A stretch of DNA of 64,000 nucleotides from Endozoicomonas sp965261315 (GCA_965261315.1 CBDHDM010000016.1:1-64000), one strand, 5' to 3'. Counted from the stretch's first letter, positions 21,301 to 28,010 are shown. The notes: a model not told the origin generated them from the letters alone. Made by a program: numbers and translations.

Positions 21301-23176
21301 TGGAGATGGCGTGATCTGGACGGACGACGGGGTCAACCTCAACAATGCCGGCGGCTCACTCGGAGATCTGCAATTGGGTGGTGATTTCACCATTGCTGCC
21401 ACCTTTACCTACAATAGCCACGGCAACTGGGCACGGATTGTTGACCTTGGGAATGGCAGTCAGGCTGATAATATAATCATCGGAAGCCCCTCTGAAGGAC
21501 GAATAGAAGCGCACATTTATCAGGGAGGCTCTACGGTTGGAACAGTGGGTCTTGATGACTTCTATACGGTCGGTGAAACCTTTCATATTGCCCTGTCAGT
21601 AGACGCTGACGGCCATATGCACCTGTACAAAAACGGCGAGGAAGTGGCGGATAATCCGGACGGGCAGGTGCCTAATGACCTGGTTCGCACCAGCAATTAC
21701 ATCGGCAAGAGTAACTGGGGGGGGGATGCTGATACCGACGGCACCATCGATGATTTGGTGATTGTGGATAAATCACTCAGCACCGACAGAATTACCGATC
21801 TCTATGAACTGAGTCAGTCCGGACAGATGGACTCGCTGCGGTATCACATGGATGTCAGCGAAAACGCTCAGCCGGGTACGATTGTGGGGCAGGTACAGGC
21901 CTCCGACAACGATGGCAATGCCATTACTTTCAGCCTGCAGGACGATGCCAGTGGACGCTTTGCCATTGATGCCAACACAGGTGTTATTTCCGTAGCAGGG
22001 GCGCTTGACTACGAGACAGCCATCAGTCATCAGCTGAGCGTTCGGGCAACTGATTCCATCGGTGCTTACAGCGAACAGCAATACGTTGTTTCTGTGGATA
22101 ATGATCAGGAGAGCTATAGTCAGTCGCTCGCTTTGAATGGCACTACAGGGCAGTACGCAAGCACACATGTGAATAACTTGCCATCTACGGCCATCACGGT
22201 TGAGATGTGGGTTAAGCCAGGGACCAGTTCCTATTATGAGACCCTGATGAGCTGGCAAAATATTGACAAAGGTGGTCAAGTTCAAATGATCGCGAAACCT
22301 TATGATAATGAAATCGCACTGGAAATTGATATGGTCGGACACAGCTTCAGTTTGCCAGAAGTGTTTGATGGTGACTGGCACCACTTGTCTTTAAGCGTTG
22401 ATATGAGTACCAGAGAAGTCAACACTTACCTGGATGGCCTGGTGGTGGACAACACTACCCTGCCGCAGGGTGCCTCCCTTAGCACCGGAGACCTTAACGG
22501 TGAAACTCTATTCCTTGGGCAGTCGCCCATGATACTGTATGGTGCGTACGAAAATCGTGCAAACCATTCCTATTCCGGCCAAATGAAGGACTTTCGTATC
22601 TGGAATGATGTGCGCAGTCAGGACGAGATTCTGGCAGAAATGAATAACCCTGAACTGGATCCCGCTTCAGCCGGGCTGGTGAGCCATTACAAACTGGATG
22701 GTGATATGCAGGATAGCGGTCCGGCAGGTAATCATCTTAATCTTACGGGTGGTGCCTGGATTACAGAAGGTACAGACTATGCTGAAACTATTCACAACAC
22801 TAACAGTGCAAACAGTGCAGTTGGGGATAATATTCTGATTGGTGGCGATGGTAGTGATGCCTTTATCTGGCATACTTCTGATCTGGGAACGGCAGCCGCG
22901 GTTGCTGAAGATACCATTGCCGATTTTCAACTTGGGCAGGGGGGGGATGCGCTGGTTTTGAACGACATACTGGTCGATGAAGAAAACCATCAACTGGATG
23001 AGTATCTGCACTTTAACTTCAGTGGTAGTGACACAACACTTGAAGTCAAACCGGTAGCCAATGGCGATGTTACTCAGACAATAAAACTGGAAGGTATTGA
23101 TTTATCAACACTGGGTAGCTCTGACTCTGATATTATTAATAGCCTGATGAATGATGGAAATCTGAAACTGGATTGA
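10226..23176 (+). CDS. Giant type I-secreted repeat adhesin, C-terminal part
   Basis: Continuation of the adhesin in the original frame; the frame is restored from 10145, and the ATG at 10226 has no ribosome binding site, so it is probably not a true start. The order is the remaining VCBS/cadherin-like units to 12385; a LamG-like jelly-roll domain (about 12530-13130); nine LamG plus cadherin-like units of 924 bp; a single extra beta-sandwich-like domain inserted between units four and five (about 16990-17505); a last distinct LamG domain (about 22110-22770); and a type I secretion C-terminal domain (about 22797-23173) with ILIGGDGSDAFIWH and a hydrophobic DxLxLxx-style tail ending GNLKLD. LamG and cadherin-like domains suggest Ca2+-dependent binding to glycans or host surfaces; the ligand is unknown. 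Confidence 0.88.
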   Translation: MTLTINGSNDGPVLDIAINGQSASQGSAFSYQVPANTFSDPDGDALTYSATLDDGSALPGWLSFDAGSRTFSGTPSNADVGALSVLVSASDGQASTTATFALNVGNINDPAVIGGDDSGSVTEDSGSVLTTSGTLTISDPDSGEAQFAAGTYNGVYGDIVLDAAGSWTYSADNTRNAIQALGSGDTLVDTVTVQSVDGTNHPVTITLAGTDDGAVITGMDSGSLSEDASATLTASGALNISDADTGEAQFTAATVNGSYGDLTIDANGNWSYSADNTQAAIQALGSGDSLSDTLTVQSLDGTHHDITLTINGSNDGPVRISDIVINNQSATQGSSFSYQLPANTFSDPDGDALVYSASRYDGSALPVWLSFDSTTRTFSGTPANSDVGILAVTVTVSDGQASTTETFVLEVANINDVAVITGVDTAVVTEDAAAILTSSGQLTIADPDSGESQFAAGTYNGVYGDIVLDAAGSWTYSADNTRNAIQALGSGDTLVDTVTVQSVDGTNHPVTITLAGTNDGAVITGMDSGSLSEDASATLTASGALNISDADTGEAQFTAATVNGSYGDLTIDANGNWSYSADNTQAAIQALGSGDSLSDTLTVQSLDGTSHNMTLTINGINDGPVLDIAINGQLASQGAAFSYQVPANTFSDLDGDALAYSATLDDGSALPGWLSFDAGSRTFSGTPGNADVGTLSVLVSASDGQASATSTFALTVGNTAPTSEDSLQTTGIDEPYSLSSSDFTINDADSGDTHTVTITAINGEGTLFREPLPELLLGFNDTDQPGVDQTGVSVATLHGVQSASDPEQGGIVQFDDSTDVIVLDQPLALGDSWTISTGFKGLGTGTRKSLSRSDEGFQVIVNSSGELGSYENGTFHSSGFDLSAHAGVSAGEWVSLVAVGENGQTTFYVDGQSVGSVDVQIGGNLSLIGNNGIDGSERFAENLSDFKVFDQALAPEQFDGGTEISAGDNFAPEALDSLVFVPNQNGENPSVNSIEYKVVDSQGAQSDPHTLTINITPEMEGMNPDGSIVTLLDFNEGSGSTATDLTGQNHNASFGDGVIWTDDGVNLNNAGGSLGDLQLGGDFTIAATFTYNSHSNWARIVDLGNGSQADNIIIGSPSEGRIEAHIYQGGSTVGTVGLDDFYTVGETFHIALTVDADGHMHLYKNGEEVADNPDGQVPNDLVRTSNYIGKSNWGGDADTDGTIDDLVIVDKSLSADRITDLYELSQSGQMDSLRYHMEVSENAAPGDPVGQVQASDSDGDVLTYSLTDDAGGLFAIDAQSGVVTVAGELDYETTSSHTLRVQLDDGRGGVTEQLFTVSVADGNEVPEFTPNPDASITTLLDFNEGSGTTATDLTGQNHNASFGDGVIWTDDGVNLNNAGGSLGDLQLGGDFTIAATFTYNSHGNWARIVDLGNGQASDNIVIASPSEGRIVAEIRQGSTVVGAIEFDNFYTIGETFHIALSVDADGHMHLYKNGEEVADNPDGQVPNDLVRTSNYIGKSNWGGDADTDGTIDDLVIVDKSLSADRITDLYELSQSGQMDSLRYHMEVSENAAPGDPVGQVQASDSDGDVLTYSLTDDAGGLFAIDAQSGVVTVAGELDYETTSSHTLRVQLDDGRGGVTEQLFTVSVADGNEVPEFTPNPDASITTLLDFNEGSGTTATDLTGQNHNASFGDGVIWTDDGVNLNNAGGSLGDLQLGGDFTIAATFTYNSHGNWARIVDLGNGSQADNIIIVSPSEGRIEAHIYQGGSTVGTVGLDDFYTVGETFHIALSVDADGHMHLYKNGEEVADNPDGQVPNDLVRTSNYIGKSNWGGDADTDGTIDDLVIVDKSLSADRITDLYELSQSGQMDSLRYHMEVSENAAPGDPVGQVQASDSDGDVLTYSLTDDAGGLFAIDAQSGVVTVAGELDYETTSSHTLRVQLDDGRGGVTEQLFTVSVADGNEVPEFTPNPDASITTLLDFNEGSGTTATDLTGQNHNASFGDGVIWTDDGVNLNNAGGSLGDLQLGGDFTIAATFTYNSHGNWARIVDLGNGQASDNIVIASPSEGRIVAEIRQGSTVVGAIEFDNFYTIGETFHIALSVDADGHMHLYKNGEEVADNPDGQVPNDLVRTSNYIGKSNWGGDADTDGTIDDLVIVDKSLSADRITDLYELSQSGQMDSLRYHMEVSENAAPGDPVGQVQASDSDGDVLTYSLTDDAGGLFAIDAHTGVITVAGALDYETAISHQLSVRVTDPTGTFSEQQYVIPVMDDQNTAPELIPPIRSIDIDSHSFEGHSLGDGGSVFQPSGDWQFSSGNDGVHDYNSSNMDDQATDGHQVGYINDVGGIISQTLSETFDPNTRYELKVDIGNRKDWSGSPEFEVRLSAGGAILGTSSDANPAEGYFDTVTLVVDGRTLADQVAAIGEPLTIELVKTGGSHQVAFDNVRMTAQSFGPSPDESIVTLLDFNEGSGSTATDLTGQNHNASFGDGVIWTDDGVNLNNAGGSLGDLQLGGDFTIAATFTYNSHGNWARIVDLGNGSQADNIIIVSPSEGRIEAHIYQGGSTVGTVGLDDFYTVGETFHIALTVDADGHMHLYKNGEEVADNPDGQVPNDLVRTSNYIGKSNWGGDADTDGTIDDLVIVDKSLSTDRITDLYELSQSGQMDSLRYHMEVSENAAPGDPVGQVQASDSDGDVLTYSLTDDAGGLFAIDAQSGVVTVAGELDYETTSSHTLRVQLDDGRGGVTGQLFTVSVADGNEVPEFTPNPDASITTLLDFNEGSGTTATDLTGQNHNASFGDGVIWTDDGVNLNNAGGSLGDLQLGGDFTIAATFTYNSHGNWARIVDLGNGQASDNIVIASPSEGRIVAEIRQGSTVVGAIEFDNFYTIGETFHIALSVDADGHMHLYKNGEEVADNPDGQVPNDLVRTSNYIGKSNWGGDADTDGTIDDLVIVDKSLSADRITDLYELSQSGQMDSLRYHMEVSENAAPGDPVGQVQASDSDGDVLTYSLTDDAGGLFAIDAQSGVVTVAGELDYETTSSHTLRVQLDDGRGGVTEQLFTVSVADGNEVPEFTPNPDASITTLLDFNEGSGTTATDLTGQNHNASFGDGVIWTDDGVNLNNAGGSLGDLQLGGDFTIAATFTYNSHGNWARIVDLGNGSQADNIIIVSPSEGRIEAHIYQGGSTVGTVGLDDFYTVGETFHIALSVDADGHMHLYKNGEEVADNPDGQVPNDLVRTSNYIGKSNWGGDADTDGTIDDLVIVDKSLSADRITDLYELSQSGQMDSLRYHMEVSENAAPGDPVGQVQASDSDGDVLTYSLTDDAGGLFAIDAQSGVVTVAGELDYETTSSHTLRVQLDDGRGGVTEQLFTVSVADGNEVPEFTPNPDASITTLLDFNEGSGTTATDLTGQNHNASFGDGVIWTDDGVNLNNAGGSLGDLQLGGDFTIAATFTYNSHGNWARIVDLGNGQASDNIVIASPSEGRIVAEIRQGSTVVGAIEFDNFYTIGETFHIALSVDADGHMHLYKNGEEVADNPDGQVPNDLVRTSNYIGKSNWGGDADTDGTIDDLVIVDKSLSADRITDLYELSQSGQMDSLRYHMEVCGNAAPGDPVGQVQASDSDGDVLTYSLTADAGGLFAIDAQSGVVTVAGELDYETASSHTLRVQLDDGRGGVTGRLFTVSVADGNEVPEFTPNPDASITTLLDFNEGSGTTATDLTGQNHNTNFGDGVIWTDDGVNLNNAGGSLGDLQLGGDFTIAATFTYNSHGNWARIVDLGNGSQADNIIIGSPSEGRIEAHIYQGGSTVGTVGLDDFYTVGETFHIALSVDADGHMHLYKNGEEVADNPDGQVPNDLVRTSNYIGKSNWGGDADTDGTIDDLVIVDKSLSTDRITDLYELSQSGQMDSLRYHMDVSENAQPGTIVGQVQASDNDGNAITFSLQDDASGRFAIDANTGVISVAGALDYETAISHQLSVRATDSIGAYSEQQYVVSVDNDQESYSQSLALNGTTGQYASTHVNNLPSTAITVEMWVKPGTSSYYETLMSWQNIDKGGQVQMIAKPYDNEIALEIDMVGHSFSLPEVFDGDWHHLSLSVDMSTREVNTYLDGLVVDNTTLPQGASLSTGDLNGETLFLGQSPMILYGAYENRANHSYSGQMKDFRIWNDVRSQDEILAEMNNPELDPASAGLVSHYKLDGDMQDSGPAGNHLNLTGGAWITEGTDYAETIHNTNSANSAVGDNILIGGDGSDAFIWHTSDLGTAAAVAEDTIADFQLGQGGDALVLNDILVDEENHQLDEYLHFNFSGSDTTLEVKPVANGDVTQTIKLEGIDLSTLGSSDSDIINSLMNDGNLKLD
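13311..22100 (+). repeat. LamG + cadherin 924-bp units in alternating A/B order (9 LamG copies)
   Basis: The motif DFNEGSG recurs at about 13322, 14246, 15170, 16094, 17540, 18464, 19388, 20312 and 21236, i.e. every 924 bp except for one 1446-bp step where an extra domain is inserted. Two LamG variants alternate strictly. Type A has NGSQADNIII and EAHIYQGGSTVGTVGLDDF. Type B has NGQASDNIVI and AEIRQGSTVVGAIEFDNF. The order is A-B-A-B, insert, A-B-A-B-A, so the real duplication unit is a 1848-bp dimer. Each LamG is followed by a cadherin-like repeat (VSENAAPGDPVGQVQASDSD). Each unit also holds a run of nine G residues (for example 13803-13811 and 14727-14735) encoding NWGGDAD. Confidence 0.9.
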
Positions 23177-23183
23177 AGCTGTT

Positions 23184-23216
23184 TTTCCTGATAGACATCA
23201 CATCGGCTGCAGGAAA
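23184..23216. terminator. Weak hairpin between convergent genes
   Basis: TTTCCTG (23184-23190) pairs with CAGGAAA (23210-23216) across a 19-base loop, in the 115-bp gap between the adhesin stop and the convergent pentapeptide gene. There is no clear T tract, so any terminator role is tentative. Nothing else was recognised in the gap. Confidence 0.25.
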
Positions 23217-23291
23217 GTCTTAAGCATCTCTCGAAAGGGGCTGTTTGTGCATTTGGACTGGCTCAATGCGACGGGTATGGAAAATAAGTCT

Positions 23292-24461
23292 TTAGACTTC
23301 CCCGCAGTTTTCTATTGATGTTTCTGTATCTATAGCCGTATGGTCCAGTTGCCATTGATTAAAATCCGAATCCCAGATTATAGCACCGATAAAACAGCTT
23401 TTATTAAAGTGTGCGTTCGTCAGATCCGAATATTCTATGACCAGACGGTCAAGGCAACAACCGTTAAATGTGGGTGCTTTTTCAATACTGAAACAATCGG
23501 AGAAAAAGCCTTCACTGAAATTGACCTGATTAAATTCAGTATTATCAAATTGTGCCTCACTAAGACGGACACGCTCCAAAAGACAGCTGAATAACTGAGT
23601 GTCGACCATATTGACTGATTGCAATTCACAGTCAGTCATGGTGACCTCATTGATTTTTGCGTGTGAGAAAGAAGGGCCTTCATCAAAACTTTCACAACCT
23701 TTGAATGATGTGCTATTAATTTCTGCGTATTTAAAGGATGTTTTGGTGAGGGTGCAGTGTCGAAACTCCATGTCCTGAATTTCCGCTTTGGTGAAATCCG
23801 TATTATCAAAAAATCCATGGTTGATCTGACTGTTGTATAAACGAATTTCCTGACAGGAGCTGTTGTGGAAGGTTTGGGCAGTCATATCGCAATTTTCAAT
23901 GATTGCCTTATCCAGAACGGTATGATCAAAGTTGGTGGCAGAGAGATCCGTATCTATGATTCTGGCGTTTGTCAGATTGGCATGGCGTAGATCAGCGCCA
24001 TTCAGGTTACAGCCATCCAGAATGCAGTTCCGAAGGTCTGCCTGTCTGAAGTCAGCACCGCGGAGGTCACAGTTTTTCCAGTGAACACCACGAAGTTTGC
24101 TGGACCTGAACTTACAGCGTTTCATCAAACTGTTTTTGAAACGCATGCGCTCCAGGTCACGATTGATTAATGAGACACTGGTGAAATCAGCACCGTCAGG
24201 TGCCGCCCAGCCGGGGTGCAGGTTTTCCAGTAACTCACGCTTTTGGGCTGCTTTTTCTTTTTCCTGCTCAAGGTGGGAGGCCAGCCCAGACTTCTCTTTG
24301 ACCTGATAATTCCCAACACCGTTTACATTAATGCGCTTACTGGCTTTTAGTCCGGAGGTTTTTGAGCCATCAGTATCCAGAATACTGTCTGCAAAAGCAT
24401 GATGACCTGGCTTGGAAGAGGGCTTTTTGTTCTTTGACGGTGGACGTTTTTTCTGTGACAC
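23292..24461 (-). CDS. Pentapeptide-repeat protein
   Basis: 389 residues starting at a GTG with GGAG about ten bases upstream. The first 90 residues are very basic and polar (KKRPPSKNKKPSSKPGHH) and include a charged helix (EQEKEKAAQKRELLENL). From about residue 90 the sequence becomes a right-handed beta-helix of A(D/N)LXX-type pentapeptides, clearest at LRGADFRQADLRNCILDGCN and LNGADLRHANLTNARI, and degenerating towards the C-terminus. Such proteins act as DNA mimics, structural scaffolds or, in some pathogens, secreted effectors. Nothing here decides which. The lysine-rich N-terminus is unusual. It is convergent with the adhesin gene and 58 bp from the end of zntA on the same strand. Confidence 0.85.
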   Translation of the reverse strand: MSQKKRPPSKNKKPSSKPGHHAFADSILDTDGSKTSGLKASKRINVNGVGNYQVKEKSGLASHLEQEKEKAAQKRELLENLHPGWAAPDGADFTSVSLINRDLERMRFKNSLMKRCKFRSSKLRGVHWKNCDLRGADFRQADLRNCILDGCNLNGADLRHANLTNARIIDTDLSATNFDHTVLDKAIIENCDMTAQTFHNSSCQEIRLYNSQINHGFFDNTDFTKAEIQDMEFRHCTLTKTSFKYAEINSTSFKGCESFDEGPSFSHAKINEVTMTDCELQSVNMVDTQLFSCLLERVRLSEAQFDNTEFNQVNFSEGFFSDCFSIEKAPTFNGCCLDRLVIEYSDLTNAHFNKSCFIGAIIWDSDFNQWQLDHTAIDTETSIENCGEV

Positions 24462-24519
24462 AGGTGTGAATCTCCGGACGAACTCATTTTATTCTGAGTC
24501 GCCCGGGAGAGTTAAAGGT

Positions 24520-26754
24520 TTAGTTTTTCTTTTTATTTCTCAATAACCGCAGGGCATTGGCAGTGACCAGTGCAGTTGCTCCGGTGTCGGCGAGAACCGC
24601 AACCCAGAGGCCGGTCATACCCAGCAGAGTAGTGACCAGGAACACCGCCTTACTACCCACTGCCAGCACAATATTCTGACGAATGATGGCCATGGTGGAG
24701 CGTGATAAACCAATCAGTTCGGCAAGTTCTTCTATCCGGTTGTGGGTCAGTGCACAGTCCGCCGTTTCAAGTGCAACATCGGCTCCGGAACCCATGGCAA
24801 TACCAATATCCGCCGCTTTGAGAGCAGGAGCGTCATTGATGCCATCACCGATCATTGCGACTCTACCAGCTTCTCTCAATGCCTCTACTTCGGTGGATTT
24901 ATCACCCGGTAGTAAGCCAGCACGGTATTCCATGCCTAATTGCCCGGCGATGGCTGCAGCTGCACGAGGGTTATCTCCAGTCAGCATGACACTGATGATA
25001 CCCATGGCTTTAAGAGAGGCAACCGCCCTCTGGGCATCGGCTCTTGGGTTATCCCGCAAGGCGATAAAACCAGCCAGAGCACCATCAACTGTGACCACTG
25101 CAATGGTATTACCCTGGGCTTCCAGCTGCTCAAGCTTTTGCTCGGCTCCGGTAATCAGATCAACGCTGTCTTTCAGGTGACGTGAAGAACCAACAACAAT
25201 GGTATTACTGTCAACGATTCCTTGAACGCCCAACCCCGCTTTAGCTGCAACATCGCTTGCAGCAGGAAGGAGAATGTCCATCTCTTGCGCTTTGGCTACG
25301 ATGGCTTTTGCCAGAGGGTGGGTTGAACCTGATTCAACCGCAGCGGCCAGTTGAAGCACATCCTGGTCCGAATGATCAAATGACTCTATATGGGTGACGA
25401 CAGGCTTTCCTTCCGTCAGAGTGCCGGTCTTATCGAAAGCCACCGTTTTTACTGATCCTAATAGTTCCAGGGCCGCGCCACCCTTAATCAGTGCGCCATT
25501 TCGAGAGGCTCTGGCCAGTGCCGAGGTGACTGCCGCCGGTGTTGAAATAACCAGTGCGCAAGGGCAGGCGATCAGCAGCAGAGTCAGCGCCTTATAGATC
25601 CATTCTACCCAGGGTTCTCCAAATGCAAGGGTCGGAATAAAGGCCACCAATACTGCCATGAGCATCATTAACGGTGTATACCAGCGGCTGAAAGCATCAA
25701 TAAACCGTTCTACCGGCGCTTTGCGCTCTTCAGCTTCTTCGATAAGGCGAATGATGCGATCAACAGCACTTTCTCCGGGTTTTGAAATCACCTTGAGTCG
25801 TGCAACACGGTCCACAGACAACGATCCCGCCATAACACTGTCACCAGCATCGTGCTCCACTGGGACGGATTCACCGGTTAAAGCACTTTCATCAAAACTG
25901 ACATTCGGTGTTAATAGTTCACCATCCACCGGTAGACGACTGCCGGGCAATATCTCGATGATGTCGCCTGGTATCAGGCTATGGGCAGAAACTTCCGTCT
26001 TGTTTCCTTCAGTGTCGATCTGATAAGCGGTTTCTGGTGTCAACTCCATCAGTTTCTGGACACCCTGGCGAGCTCGTCCTGCGGCAAAAGCTTCCATATG
26101 CTCACCCACCATAAACAGAAGGAGCACCATAGCGGCTTCAACCGTTTCACCCAGGAACAGGGCGCCAATGGCAGCAATACTCATCAGGGTTTCGATGGAA
26201 AAGGGAGTACCATTTTTAGCTAACTGGAATGCTTTGGCTGCAACAGGGTAAAGTCCCCATAGGGTTGCCAGATAGAAAAGCACCTCTCCTGCCATGGGAA
26301 AGACGCCCTGAATCAGAGCCGCAACCAGCATGACAACGGCCAGTGAAATGATGCGCCAGTATTTTTTCAGAAAGCCGTCAGAAGTGGATGCAGATGTACC
26401 ATCTTCTTTGACAGCAAAGCCCAGTCTTCGAATCGTGTTAAGAATGTCATCGCTAATGCTGGCATTATCTTCAGCCACAACCAGCAGGCGCTCTGTTGCA
26501 AAAGTGACCCGAGCCTGGGTAACCCCTTTCAGGCCTTTTACCGCATTCTCTATTTTGGCGGCACAGCTTGGGCAGTCCATACCAGTGATAACCCAGCTTA
26601 ACTGAATACCACCAGGGTCCGATGTGCCCGGCGTCCCGGTTTTGTAAGTATCTGACGGTGTGCGGTTATTGCTGCAGCATGAGGATGCGGCGCAACCACT
26701 TTTTATCGCGTCATTTTGTGAGCTGACGCTGGGATTCGCTGAGCAAGAGGACAT
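24520..26754 (-). CDS. zntA: Zinc/cadmium/lead-exporting P1B-type ATPase
   Basis: Inner-membrane pump that expels Zn2+/Cd2+/Pb2+ using ATP. It has 744 residues. The extreme N-terminus is Cys-rich (MSSCSANP, then GCAASSCCSNN), followed by one heavy-metal-associated domain with GMDCPSCAAKIE (residues about 58-69), eight predicted transmembrane helices, the actuator loop with TGES, the metal-transport motif CPC in LIACPCALVIS, the phosphorylation site DKTGTLTEGKP, and the ATP-binding/hinge motifs MLTGDNPRAAA and GDGINDAPALKAADIGIAMG. The CPC motif plus the C-terminal GSKAVFLVTTLLG region favours the ZntA/CadA group over copper ATPases. A SmtB-type repressor gene nearby (28042-28371) is its probable regulator. 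Confidence 0.93.
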   Translation of the reverse strand: MSSCSANPSVSSQNDAIKSGCAASSCCSNNRTPSDTYKTGTPGTSDPGGIQLSWVITGMDCPSCAAKIENAVKGLKGVTQARVTFATERLLVVAEDNASISDDILNTIRRLGFAVKEDGTSASTSDGFLKKYWRIISLAVVMLVAALIQGVFPMAGEVLFYLATLWGLYPVAAKAFQLAKNGTPFSIETLMSIAAIGALFLGETVEAAMVLLLFMVGEHMEAFAAGRARQGVQKLMELTPETAYQIDTEGNKTEVSAHSLIPGDIIEILPGSRLPVDGELLTPNVSFDESALTGESVPVEHDAGDSVMAGSLSVDRVARLKVISKPGESAVDRIIRLIEEAEERKAPVERFIDAFSRWYTPLMMLMAVLVAFIPTLAFGEPWVEWIYKALTLLLIACPCALVISTPAAVTSALARASRNGALIKGGAALELLGSVKTVAFDKTGTLTEGKPVVTHIESFDHSDQDVLQLAAAVESGSTHPLAKAIVAKAQEMDILLPAASDVAAKAGLGVQGIVDSNTIVVGSSRHLKDSVDLITGAEQKLEQLEAQGNTIAVVTVDGALAGFIALRDNPRADAQRAVASLKAMGIISVMLTGDNPRAAAAIAGQLGMEYRAGLLPGDKSTEVEALREAGRVAMIGDGINDAPALKAADIGIAMGSGADVALETADCALTHNRIEELAELIGLSRSTMAIIRQNIVLAVGSKAVFLVTTLLGMTGLWVAVLADTGATALVTANALRLLRNKKKN

Positions 26755-26791
26755 GACTTCACTCGCAATATATAAGAATGATTTTATATAA

Positions 26792-26805
26792 ATATAAATT
26801 TATAT
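26792..26805. promoter_or_regulatory. 14-bp perfect palindrome upstream of zntA (possible operator)
   Basis: ATATAAATTTATAT reads the same on both strands and lies 38 bp upstream of the zntA start in the divergent zntA/27039 interval, within a very AT-rich stretch. ArsR/SmtB repressors bind AT-rich inverted repeats near their target promoters, and such a regulator is encoded 1.2 kb away, so this is a candidate operator. It does not match a specific published SmtB/CadC site closely, and AT-rich DNA makes short palindromes likely by chance. Confidence 0.3.
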
Positions 26806-27038
26806 GTTTGGTGCGTCAAGCAATGAAAATCAGTCTTACTGAGTCACATTCAGCCATCATAAAACGCCTGTCCGGAATAAACCTGTGTTGAATAGTGAAA
26901 GCACAAGACAACCGGAGTATCGACGGTTCCAGTAAAGTGATGATTTTTGTCCGGGGTCAGTCAATAACATGATGGTCAGTGATGTTTGATGGTTAAATGT
27001 TGCAAAGTAATAGATAACGTTTTTTTGAGGCCACCAAT

Positions 27039-28010
27039 ATGATACCTGTAAGCCAAGGAAATGATTTATCAGCAGCACAAAAAAGATCTTCTGTTGACTA
27101 TTGTCAGAGTATTGACGGACAGCAGCATTCCTCAACATGCAGGCTTTATATAACGAGGAAGCGTTATGATATTGCATTTATAGGAAAGTATGGGCGTGAT
27201 ATAAGTCAAAGGCATATAAAACAACTGATGCCCGAAACAACATTTTTGTCTGATGACAATGGCGACGATGAAATCGAGATGTTTGATAATGTAAAAGGCA
27301 GTATTATGATTCTGGAAATGGGGCAATCAAAAAAAGCACTGCGTTTTTTTAATACCTATAATCCCATCAGAGAAGTCGCAGACTCGAATGCTGAACAGTT
27401 TGAAATGATACTTGGCTATCAGGATGGTGAGATTTTAAGACATATTGAAATGCCTGAGTGTGTTAAAAAAAATTTCCTAACTTTGTTAAAATTTGGAAGA
27501 GACGGTCTGGCCCAAAAAATAGATTACCAAAGACCAAAAAAACCGGATGTTATATTGAATAACTTTGTGTGCCACCAATTTGCCCAGTTTCTGTGTTCTG
27601 ACCACATTTTGCCCTGGCAACAAAGGTTTGATTTCATCAATCAAATGGTCTCAACGGAAGCGATTCTTGATGATCGGTTTTGCTCAATCGTACCTGTGGA
27701 AAAAAAAGAGGAATCTTTCCAGCTATGTGGAAGTATTGCTGATAGGGAAAAGGATGTTGGCTTAAAACCGGGTACACGGCTGTTATTTTTTCACCCACAG
27801 ACCAAATCACAAACCAGACGTTTATTTCATTCTGGCGTCTATCTGGCAGAAAATTATTTCATTGCCAAAGATGGCCCCGGGAACGTAATGATTGACACCA
27901 TTGATTCTTATCTGAAACATTTGTCAGGTTCAATAACACATGATTTTCTGATGTATGCTGCACTTCCGAACCATTGGAATGGCTACTCATTTTATGGCGA
28001 ACTGGTGTGA
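27039..28010 (+). CDS. Uncharacterised protein with a papain-like Cys/His pattern
   Basis: 323 residues; ATG preceded by GAGG at good spacing. I do not recognise the family. The protein is soluble, with no signal peptide or membrane helix. Two short stretches resemble the catalytic parts of NlpC/P60-like papain-fold hydrolases: a Cys at the head of a helix (NNFVCHQFAQFL, about 175-186) and, about 90 residues later, His starting a beta strand followed by a turn (HSGVYLAENYFIAKDGPGNV). In NlpC/P60 the equivalents are DCSGF and HVGIYLG. The rest is not repetitive. It lies between zntA and the SmtB-like gene but has no evident link with metals. Its codon use and AT content are a little above those of the surrounding housekeeping genes. 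A catalytic role is inference only. Confidence 0.6.
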   Translation: MIPVSQGNDLSAAQKRSSVDYCQSIDGQQHSSTCRLYITRKRYDIAFIGKYGRDISQRHIKQLMPETTFLSDDNGDDEIEMFDNVKGSIMILEMGQSKKALRFFNTYNPIREVADSNAEQFEMILGYQDGEILRHIEMPECVKKNFLTLLKFGRDGLAQKIDYQRPKKPDVILNNFVCHQFAQFLCSDHILPWQQRFDFINQMVSTEAILDDRFCSIVPVEKKEESFQLCGSIADREKDVGLKPGTRLLFFHPQTKSQTRRLFHSGVYLAENYFIAKDGPGNVMIDTIDSYLKHLSGSITHDFLMYAALPNHWNGYSFYGELV

